A stretch of 45,610 bases of DNA from an uncultured Lachnospiraceae bacterium (GTDB lineage Bacteria > Bacillota > Clostridia > Lachnospirales > Lachnospiraceae), in contig CAJUSK010000003.1 in assembly GCA_910589075.1 (NCBI GenBank), positions 1 through 45,610 on the forward strand, in the 5' to 3' direction. The notes below the pieces were generated by a model, which saw nothing but the letters and a program-made list of their open reading frames with translations, did no database searches and was not told the DNA's origin. Numbering within the stretch: position 1 is the first letter of the stretch; every line of letters begins with the position of its first letter. Shown here one piece after another: positions 35,127 to 41,705 of the stretch. A program made the translations under genes and the position numbers.

Positions 35127-35166
35127 CTGCAATGCAGGCAAGGGCGCCTGCAGTGCAGGATTTTTT
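35127..35166 (+). terminator. Rho-independent terminator after the NSS transporter
   Basis: CTGCAATGCAGGC (35127-35139) pairs with GCCTGCAGTGCAG (35146-35158) with one internal mismatch and a 6 nt loop, followed by TTTTTT at 35161-35166. The position, 35 nt after the transporter stop, fits transcript termination. Confidence 0.85.
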
Positions 35167-35273
35167 CATGCGTATAGAACGTGAACAAAGCAGGCAGGCT
35201 CAGATCAGGGAATCCGCTGCAACATTGTTGGCGGTAAAGATTTGGATGAAGGTTTAACAGATGTGGGAGGAAT

Positions 35274-36593
35274 ATGGAAATGAATCAGGATTTAACGGAA
35301 GGAAAACCGGAAAAAGTACTGCGGCAGTTTTGTCTGCCGCTCTTTGGAAGTGTGATATTTCAGCAGCTCTATAATATAGCGGATTCTCTTGTGGCGGGTA
35401 AATGTATCGGGGAAAACGCGCTGGCGGCAGTGGGGAACAGCTATGAGATTACGCTGATTTTTATTGCGTTTGCTTTTGGGTGTAATATTGGCTGCTCTGT
35501 TATCGTATCACAACTGTTCGGTGCAAAGAAATACACCGATTTGAAAACGGCTGTGTATACTGCCATGATTTCCAGCGGTGTGCTCTGTGCGCTTTTGATG
35601 GTATTTGGTATTCTGAGCTGCGGGCGGCTGCTGGCATTGATTCAGACCCCGGCGGAGATTCTGGCGGATTCCGCATTGTATCTGGATATTTATATTTGGG
35701 GGCTTCCGTTTTTATTTTTCTATAATATTGCCACCGGCATTTTCTCCGCTCTGGGAGATTCCAAAACACCGTTCCTGTTTCTTGCCCTGTCCTCCACATC
35801 CAATATTCTGACAGACATTCTCTTTGTCGAGACATTTGGGATGGGCGTATCAGGCGTGGCCTGGGCAACTTTTTTGTGTCAGGGTGTCAGCTGTATGCTG
35901 GCAATGGTTGTCATCCTGAAACGTCTGGCAAGTATTCGGACAGAAGAAAAACCGGCGCTGTATTCTTTTTCCCTGCTGAAAAAGACGGCTGTGATTGCGG
36001 TGCCCAGTATGTTTCAGCAGAGTTTCATTTCTTTGGGCAATATTGTGATCCAGAGCGTGATCAATGGCTTTGGGCCGGGGGTAATCGCAGGATATTCTGC
36101 TGCGGTGAAGCTCAACAATATGGTGATTACTTCTTTTACCACCCTGGGAAACGGTGTGTCTAATTACACAGCCCAAAATCTGGGCGCGGGAAAGAAAGAC
36201 AGGATACGGGCAGGTTTTGGTGCCGGTATCCGCCTGGTTTGGATGTTGTGTATTCCCATTGTGTTTGTGTATCTTCTCTTTGGCAAAATGCTGGTAGGCT
36301 TTTTCATGGATGCGCCTACGGATGCGGCACTGTCTTCCGGAATCTGGTTTTTGCGGATTGTGGCACCCTTTTATTTTGTTATTTCCGTGAAACTGGTGGC
36401 TGACGGCATTCTGCGGGGGGCGGGCCAAATGCAGAAGTTTATGATATCCACGTTTACGGATCTGCTGTTGCGGGTCGTTTTGACAAGCGTTCTGGCAGGG
36501 CTGATGGGACCTGTGGGAATCTGGTGTGCATGGCCTGTGGGCTGGTCCATTGGAATGATCCTGTCAGTGATTTTTTATTTCATGGGAAAGTAA
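35274..36593 (+). CDS. MATE family efflux transporter
   Basis: The 439-residue protein has about 12 hydrophobic segments and typical MATE features: LPLFGSVIFQQLYNIADSLV in helix 1, the region ALAAVGNSYEI, and GCSVIVSQLFGAKKY at the cytoplasmic loop of the first half. The second half repeats the pattern (AVPSMFQQSFISLGNIVIQS, GNGVSNYTAQNLGAGKKD). These export drugs or metabolites in exchange for sodium or protons. GGGAGG ends 3 nt before ATG 35274 and 9 nt before ATG 35280, so either may be used. It stands as a single gene between a terminator and hairpins. Confidence 0.93.
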   Translation: MEMNQDLTEGKPEKVLRQFCLPLFGSVIFQQLYNIADSLVAGKCIGENALAAVGNSYEITLIFIAFAFGCNIGCSVIVSQLFGAKKYTDLKTAVYTAMISSGVLCALLMVFGILSCGRLLALIQTPAEILADSALYLDIYIWGLPFLFFYNIATGIFSALGDSKTPFLFLALSSTSNILTDILFVETFGMGVSGVAWATFLCQGVSCMLAMVVILKRLASIRTEEKPALYSFSLLKKTAVIAVPSMFQQSFISLGNIVIQSVINGFGPGVIAGYSAAVKLNNMVITSFTTLGNGVSNYTAQNLGAGKKDRIRAGFGAGIRLVWMLCIPIVFVYLLFGKMLVGFFMDAPTDAALSSGIWFLRIVAPFYFVISVKLVADGILRGAGQMQKFMISTFTDLLLRVVLTSVLAGLMGPVGIWCAWPVGWSIGMILSVIFYFMGK

Positions 36594-36614
36594 GTCCTAT
36601 GAAACAAAAGAGAT

Positions 36615-36689
36615 GCGCAGCTTCGCGCGCGGAATAAAAGCTGCGCTTTCCGGAAAATTTGGACGCGAGAGTGTGCGAAGCGCACTTTT
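36615..36689 (+). terminator. Two hairpins after the MATE gene, possible terminators
   Basis: GCGCAGCTT (36615-36623) pairs with AAGCTGCGC (36638-36646), followed by TTTCC. A second small hairpin, GTGCG-AAG-CGCAC (36673-36685), is followed by TTTT. The U tracts are short, so termination is plausible but not certain. The second stem shares the GTGCG...CGCAC theme of the 32223 repeats. Confidence 0.5.
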
Positions 36690-36741
36690 GTTCCAGGAAG
36701 GGAGCGTGGAAAGAGACGGGATGGCAGGCTGAGAATGTTCA

Positions 36742-36770
36742 TTGAAAAACGGGGGGTTTCATAGTATGAT
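36742..36770 (+). promoter_or_regulatory. Sigma-A type promoter for the DUF262-ATPase-HNH cassette
   Basis: TTGAAA (36742-36747) and TATGAT (36765-36770) are separated by 17 nt. This lies about 100 nt before the first cassette gene, in an otherwise gene-free stretch, and each box is one mismatch from consensus. Confidence 0.65.
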
Positions 36771-36868
36771 AAAAATGGCAATGAGTAGTTTGGCAGGAAA
36801 TTTCTTGTTGAAACGGAATGTAATCCACATTGTGGGAGAGAATAATCGGTTATACAGGGAGACAGTAT

Positions 36869-37984
36869 ATGGGCAAGTCAATTCTTGAGATATATAATCA
36901 CATCAGTGTGCAGCAATATAAAACAGATATGGGATTTAAGGCGTTGGTGGAAGGTGTGCATGATAATATGTATGTCATTCCTGAATACCAGCGAAAATAT
37001 CGTTGGAGAAAAACACAGGTTGAGGAACTGGCGGCATCCCTGATCAGAGATCTTCCCATTCCGCCTATATACACATATCGGAATGACAAAGGGCAGCTTG
37101 AGATACTTGACGGGCAGCAACGGGTTATGAGCCTGTACTTCTATTATATTGGCAAATTTTTTAAGAACAAGAAACCTGGTGTATTTGATTATCAGGAAAT
37201 TGATGTGAACACCACAGGTAATTTTGTGCAGGCACTTGAAAAAAAATATGATATTGTTCCAACTGAGTTTTATATGAATATAGAGGAAGAAACATATAAT
37301 ATCAGTTATGAGAAATTACCGATTCAGCTAAGGAGAAAGGTGGACTATTTTTCTATTACAGTGGTGGAAATAAAAATTTCGAATTCAGAGAAAAAGGATG
37401 AAATACTGCATAAAATTTTTGCAAATTTAAACAGCGGGGGAGAAAAACTGTCCCACCAGGAATTGCGAAATGGAATTTATCCCTGTGCCTTTAATCGCGC
37501 GATGAAAAAGATTCATGAAAAGAACGAAATATGGAAACGATTAAGAAAACCTGTAGATGATAAGGGTAAAGACCTTGAAATGCTATATCGTCTGGCGGCG
37601 TTAAAGGCGTATGTGATTTATACAAAAAATGTGTATAAAATAGAAGCATATAAATATTCTACGAAAGGTATGATTGACAAATTTGCAGAAAAGTCTTTTT
37701 CCTTAAATGATGAAGAAATAGAGACATATGTGATAAGTCTGGAGAAGTTTATAGATCAGTTAGATATTTCCAGAAAATATTTTACAAAGAAAACATTAAT
37801 AGAAGGGTTATATGTGGTATTTGAAAAGCAGCATGTGCAATGCAGAATTACAGATGAAATTTGTGAAGAAATTGTAGAGAAAAAATTTTTCAGGGATTCA
37901 ACTGCAGGCAGGACAATATCAATAGCAAATATGAATAAGCGATGGAAAGGCATATATAATGTGTTATCAAAGTACAATAAATGA
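36869..37984 (+). CDS. DUF262 domain protein (GmrS/ParB-like nuclease-superfamily domain)
   Basis: ATG 36869 with AGGGAG 7 nt upstream gives 371 residues. The N-terminal DUF262 signature is clear: VIPEYQRKYRWRKTQVEEL, then LEILDGQQRVMSLYFYY with the catalytic-type DGQQR (residues 81-85). FANLNSGGEKLSHQELRNGI near residue 190 is the second conserved block. DUF262 occurs in type IV restriction (GmrSD) and several phage-defence proteins, where it hydrolyses nucleotides or regulates a nuclease partner. The DUF1524/HNH part usually fused to it is absent; a separate HNH gene lies two genes downstream. The codons are AT-rich relative to the flanks. Confidence 0.88.
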   Translation: MGKSILEIYNHISVQQYKTDMGFKALVEGVHDNMYVIPEYQRKYRWRKTQVEELAASLIRDLPIPPIYTYRNDKGQLEILDGQQRVMSLYFYYIGKFFKNKKPGVFDYQEIDVNTTGNFVQALEKKYDIVPTEFYMNIEEETYNISYEKLPIQLRRKVDYFSITVVEIKISNSEKKDEILHKIFANLNSGGEKLSHQELRNGIYPCAFNRAMKKIHEKNEIWKRLRKPVDDKGKDLEMLYRLAALKAYVIYTKNVYKIEAYKYSTKGMIDKFAEKSFSLNDEEIETYVISLEKFIDQLDISRKYFTKKTLIEGLYVVFEKQHVQCRITDEICEEIVEKKFFRDSTAGRTISIANMNKRWKGIYNVLSKYNK

Positions 37985-38894
37985 ATTGACTGATATGATA
38001 CAGGGAAATGCACTGCCCCATAAAAATACAATTATTATCGGCAATAATTCAAGCGGAAAATCAGAACTTTTGAAAAGATTGTTTATAAAATCAGGATTTT
38101 TAAGTTGGTATTTAATTGATTCTGTAAACAGATATTTCAGTGTGGCGCAGGTGTTCCAAATGAGTGGAGAAGCTGCCAGACTTCAATTTTCCGAAAAAAT
38201 AACAGAACAGAGGTTGCGAGAGGATAATTATAATCTGAAAGATACCTTTTATTATATGGGAGTCCCCACATCAATAGAGAACTTTTATTTTGAATTTGCA
38301 CAGGAAATTCAGCGGTTGATGGATCAGTTTTTGAACGTGAAACTGGAAGTGAGACAGGCAGAGACGGGTTATAAAATATATCTGGATGGAGTCGAGTCAA
38401 CACTATCCAGTGGGTATCAGGCATTAATTCGCATATTTATGGAAATGGAATATGTGAGCCGCACGATGAAAAGCGGTTGTATTGTGATTGATGAAATAGA
38501 TGAATTCCTTTTTGCTCACAATAGTGGACGTATTTTTGAATTTTTAAGAAAGGAATATAAAGAATTTTCTTTTATTGTCTCAACGCATTCCGCAGATTTA
38601 ATTGCAAATTCCAGCTCAGCCAATATCATATTGCTGTCAGATGGTGTGTATGAATTGTTGGATGTGGAAGACTTTAACAGTGTATCACAGGTTTACAATA
38701 TTTTCAGTAGTATTTTTCAGGGCAGCAGGGATGTTAATGAAAAAGAAAGACTGGATGCACATTTGAGAAGATTGTTAAATAATAAAGTAGCAGGAATATG
38801 GAACGAAGAAAATCAAAAAGAACTCATGAAAATCAAAAACATGGAACTGACAAAGGTTCAAAAAGTACTGGTCAGACAGATTGAGGAGTGGTAA
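37959..38894 (+). CDS. ABC/AAA-type ATPase of a defence cassette (PtuA/OLD-like)
   Basis: The start at ATG 37959, 8 nt after GGAAAGG, overlaps the DUF262 gene by 26 nt. The 311-residue protein shows Walker A IIIGNNSSGKSEL (residues 28-35 core), a signature-like LSSGYQALIRIF, Walker B CIVIDEIDEF (Asp178, Glu179) and an H-loop VSTHSADLI (His210). This layout is that of SMC/OLD-like ATPases in defence systems such as Septu PtuA. It is short, with little coiled-coil between the Walker motifs. It likely senses or drives the HNH nuclease encoded next. Confidence 0.85.
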   Translation: MCYQSTINELTDMIQGNALPHKNTIIIGNNSSGKSELLKRLFIKSGFLSWYLIDSVNRYFSVAQVFQMSGEAARLQFSEKITEQRLREDNYNLKDTFYYMGVPTSIENFYFEFAQEIQRLMDQFLNVKLEVRQAETGYKIYLDGVESTLSSGYQALIRIFMEMEYVSRTMKSGCIVIDEIDEFLFAHNSGRIFEFLRKEYKEFSFIVSTHSADLIANSSSANIILLSDGVYELLDVEDFNSVSQVYNIFSSIFQGSRDVNEKERLDAHLRRLLNNKVAGIWNEENQKELMKIKNMELTKVQKVLVRQIEEW

Positions 38895-38896
38895 AT

Positions 38897-39700
38897 ATGG
38901 ATAAAAATATCTATGTTTTGGACATGCCGGATTTTAAGCCGGTATACTCACAAAATGTCCAATATGGATATTATGGAAAGCGAGGTGACAGGTTAAAAGA
39001 ATTACTATTGAAAACCAGTTGTTATCACTGCATGTATTGTTTTGCTTCACTCAAGGGAGATCGTACAGATTTAGGGGAGATTGAGCACTCAATAGAAAAA
39101 ACACTGAGTGAATATCTGGTGGAATGCGTTCCCAATATGTCTATCGTTTGCAGTAACTGTAATCAGTCTTTAAAACGTGTAGGAGAAAAAAAGCGTAAAG
39201 AGAAAATAAAGCCCTATATGAAAACGTATGAGAAAAATGTAGAATGCCAGGGAATGGATTGCAAAGCAATCTGTGGGCCATATCTTGCACTGCGAAGACA
39301 ATATTGTAAATTAAATCAACTACATTTACAACCATATGGCATAGAAGGGGAAAACTCAGGTCAGGAGTACCGATTACAGTATGATATTATGAATGCTGAG
39401 TTTATACCAAGTAAAAAATACGCTTATGATGACAGTGACCGAAAAATACTGGAGCACCATATCAGACAATTCAAATTGAATGATATACATTATAAGACAG
39501 AAGCATTACTGAAATTTGTCGAGGATACAATCGAGGCAGAGGGAAAATACAACAAGCATAAAAACAGATATTCGAACTATATAGTTGATTTATTTGTCGA
39601 AAAAATTAAAGGCTACTCCACAGAAGATGTATTAAAAATTTGTGAAAACATATACATAAATTATCAACTTCGTCATATTATCAGGAATCATGGCTTTTAA
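38897..39700 (+). CDS. HNH-type nuclease of a defence cassette (PtuB-like)
   Basis: ATG 38897 lies 8 nt after GAGGAG, 2 nt after the ATPase stop; the product has 267 residues. The first 90 residues hold a zinc-ribbon HNH pattern: CYHCMYC (Cys42, Cys45, Cys48), EIEH with His64 as the probable metal/catalytic histidine, Asn80 and CSNCN (Cys85, Cys88, Asn89). The rest is helical and basic with an additional CQGMDCKAIC. Pairing with the ATPase resembles Septu (PtuAB). The nuclease family call is good; the defence role is inferred from architecture. Confidence 0.8.
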   Translation: MDKNIYVLDMPDFKPVYSQNVQYGYYGKRGDRLKELLLKTSCYHCMYCFASLKGDRTDLGEIEHSIEKTLSEYLVECVPNMSIVCSNCNQSLKRVGEKKRKEKIKPYMKTYEKNVECQGMDCKAICGPYLALRRQYCKLNQLHLQPYGIEGENSGQEYRLQYDIMNAEFIPSKKYAYDDSDRKILEHHIRQFKLNDIHYKTEALLKFVEDTIEAEGKYNKHKNRYSNYIVDLFVEKIKGYSTEDVLKICENIYINYQLRHIIRNHGF

Positions 39701-39909
39701 ATGGAAAAGTGCTTTTTTGAGAATGAAGATGAATTTTTGCACGAAATTGAAAAAATAGGTTGAGATAACAGAATATATTCAGTATTTTCCAGGTGTTCGA
39801 AGCCTTGCCTTGATGTTAGGGTATCGGAGAGGATATTCTGTAACAGTGTTGTCCATGGCCTGGCTGATACCTTCTGTGGCCCGGAGCGACAGATTTTTTC
39901 AGAAAATGA

Positions 39910-39938
39910 TTGCAAAAAACGGCAAAATTTTTTATGAT
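39910..39938 (+). promoter_or_regulatory. Sigma-A type promoter for the chemoreceptor gene
   Basis: TTGCAA (39910-39915) and TATGAT (39933-39938) are 17 nt apart, about 40 nt before the start and upstream of the ribosome site GGGGAGGAG. The preceding 200 nt after the HNH gene holds no recognised gene. Confidence 0.65.
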
Positions 39939-39978
39939 AGAATAGTATATAGAAAGATATTTCAGGGGAGGAGATCAA

Positions 39979-41343
39979 ATGGCGATCGGAAAGAAGAAAG
40001 CAGTGCTCATGAGAGCAGTGTCAGAATTGAAGGAAGCGGATTACTCCAATGAGCCGGAGTTAAATAATATTTACCGGAGGCTTTTAAGGGGAAGGAAGCA
40101 GTTTGCAGAAATCTTTGAGAAAAATATCAAAGCAGTCATGCAGATCAGTTCTCTTGATTTGACTATGCAGCATCAGACGGACAAAATAATTGATATATCC
40201 AAACGAGTGACGAAGGCCACGGAAGCGATTTTTGGTTCCGGGGATTCATTTGTGTCTGGCAGAGCGAACAACCAGCATGAGGAAATGACCAACACGATCA
40301 TCACTGTTTCCGAAGAGACGGAAGAGGTATATAAAAAAATAGAGGACAGCCAGGATGAACTGACTGCAGTCAAGGAACTTTCAGGACAGACCATCGAGGC
40401 ATCCAGGGAGATGCAGAAGGATATGGATGAGTTGCAGCAGGTAATTGCGCATATGAATGAAGTGATTACCGGTATTGATTCCATCTCTTTGCAGACAAAT
40501 CTGCTGGCGCTGAATGCATCCATCGAGGCAGCCAGGGCCGGGGAAGCGGGCAGAGGCTTTGCGGTTGTGGCAGGCCAGATCCGGGGACTGGCGGAGGAGA
40601 CACAGAAATTGACGGCAAGTATGGGAGACTTTGTAGAAAGTATCAAAAATGCTTCCCAGAAAAGTGTGGACAGCGCCAAAGGTACGATTGACGCATTGGA
40701 TACTATGTCTGAAAAGATTGGCATTGTATGGGCACTGAATGACGAAAATCAGCGACATGTTTCCAAAGTCAGCGAATCTATCAGTTCCATTGCCGCTGTC
40801 AGCGAAGAAATCAGCAGTTCCATGACCGAGATGGAAAATCAGCTCAGAGACAGCACAGAATTTATGCGCGGTGTCAGCGATGAACTCAGAAAAGCGGCGC
40901 AACCGGTTGTGGATATTGAAAAGACACTGGATGAAACGGTGAAGCAGATGGGTGCCATGTCTGAAGATGCATTCTTCCATCTGGAGAATCAGGAATTTGC
41001 AAAACATGTGAGGAACGCAATTACCGCCCATCATGGCTGGCTGGATAATTTGAAAAAGATGGTAAACGGGCGTGAGATCATACCCCTGCAGCTGGATTCT
41101 TCCAAATGCGGCTTTGGCCATTTTTATTATGCCATGACGCCTAAAACTCCGGAAATACTGACTATTTGGAATGGAATCGGTGAAAAACACAAACGGTTCC
41201 ACAATTATGGTGCAGGTGTGATCAATGCTCTGAATAACGGTGATTATGGGCAGGCCGAGCAGGTATACAGGGAAGCCGAGGTGTATTCCAGGGAGCTGAT
41301 TGCGGATCTGGAAAAGATGAGCCAGATTGCAGAGCGGAAGTGA
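39979..41343 (+). CDS. Soluble methyl-accepting chemotaxis-type protein with C-terminal CZB domain
   Basis: The 454-residue protein has no membrane segment, so it is cytoplasmic. Residues about 100-320 are a long coiled coil with the receptor hairpin tip at about 169-205 (DSISLQTNLLALNASIEAAR, then AGEAGRGFAVVAGQIRGLAEE), the part that contacts CheA and CheW. Residues about 345-450 are a chemoreceptor zinc-binding (CZB) domain: ITAHHGWLDNL, CGFGHFYY and HKRFHNYG supply the His/Cys zinc ligands. CZB domains sense zinc or oxidants such as hypochlorous acid. GGGGAGGAG precedes the start, with a promoter upstream. No chemotaxis kinase gene is near. Confidence 0.92.
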   Translation: MAIGKKKAVLMRAVSELKEADYSNEPELNNIYRRLLRGRKQFAEIFEKNIKAVMQISSLDLTMQHQTDKIIDISKRVTKATEAIFGSGDSFVSGRANNQHEEMTNTIITVSEETEEVYKKIEDSQDELTAVKELSGQTIEASREMQKDMDELQQVIAHMNEVITGIDSISLQTNLLALNASIEAARAGEAGRGFAVVAGQIRGLAEETQKLTASMGDFVESIKNASQKSVDSAKGTIDALDTMSEKIGIVWALNDENQRHVSKVSESISSIAAVSEEISSSMTEMENQLRDSTEFMRGVSDELRKAAQPVVDIEKTLDETVKQMGAMSEDAFFHLENQEFAKHVRNAITAHHGWLDNLKKMVNGREIIPLQLDSSKCGFGHFYYAMTPKTPEILTIWNGIGEKHKRFHNYGAGVINALNNGDYGQAEQVYREAEVYSRELIADLEKMSQIAERK

Positions 41344-41439
41344 TAAAGAGTGACTTTTCATGGTGGGCAGGACGCAAAGAGGCAAGTAGAAAGCCATTGC
41401 CAAAGCGGCCTGCCCATCGTGGGAAATTTTCCCGTTGGC

Positions 41440-41468
41440 TTGACGGCAGTAACAATATGTGATAAAAT
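41440..41468 (+). promoter_or_regulatory. Sigma-A type promoter
   Basis: TTGACG (41440-41445) and TAAAAT (41463-41468) are separated by 17 nt. Transcription would start near 41475, leaving a leader of about 230 nt before the gene at 41706. Confidence 0.65.
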
Positions 41469-41573
41469 TCCGTTTAAAATATGGCTGTCGTTTTGATAGT
41501 CGCCAGTTTTCTGCGGAGGAATGACTTTGTGGCGACAGAAGGCTTACAGAGATTGCTTTCTGCTGTTTATGAC

Positions 41574-41611
41574 AAAAGAAAGTCTGCAAGGCATACTTTC
41601 TTTTGTTTTTT
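41574..41611 (+). terminator. Intrinsic terminator-like hairpin within the leader of the 41706 gene
   Basis: AAAAGAAAGT (41574-41583) and ACTTTCTTTT (41595-41604) form a perfect 10 bp stem with an 11 nt loop, followed by GTTTTTT. It lies between the promoter at 41440 and the gene, so it could act as an attenuator. It is AT-rich, and could alternatively end a transcript arriving from upstream. Confidence 0.6.
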
Positions 41612-41705
41612 GTTCAAATGAATGGGTCGAACTGTTCATGCCGGAAAATGCCGGTTGACAAAAAATCTGCATGAGATTAAAAAGTAGCTGAAAAGGGTAT
41701 AAGTT

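Larger units (their letters stand above)
41344..41705. other. Structured intergenic region before the CDP-glycerol transferase-like gene
   Basis: This 362 nt gap has no convincing gene but several ordered elements. A stem GGGCAGG (41365-41371) / CCTGCCC (41409-41415) encloses an inner GGCAA/TTGCC pair. The palindrome GGGAAATTTTCCC lies at 41421-41433. A promoter follows at 41440, then a GTCGCCA/TGGCGAC stem (about 41500-41536) and a hairpin with a U tract at 41574. Confidence 0.6.

Noticed and set aside
39697..39978. A 93-codon minus-strand frame between the HNH and chemoreceptor genes
   Set aside because: No motif was recognised, and the region carries the promoter of the chemoreceptor on the other strand.
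41365..41415. Possible cyclic di-GMP (GEMM-I) riboswitch, because of the string GGACGCAAAG
   Set aside because: The upstream GCAAACC-hairpin-GAAA part and the later GGUAGCxGGG part of that riboswitch class are missing, so the match is limited to a short core.
40381..41589. A long open frame on the minus strand opposite the chemoreceptor gene
   Set aside because: It is antisense to a well-supported gene, is rich in His, Cys and Phe as expected of a shadow frame, and has no recognisable motif.
41521..41658. Small 45-codon open frame in the leader of the 41706 gene
   Set aside because: The GGAGG lies only 1 nt before its ATG, it spans the terminator-like hairpin, and it has no similarity that I recognise. 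A leader peptide is not excluded.
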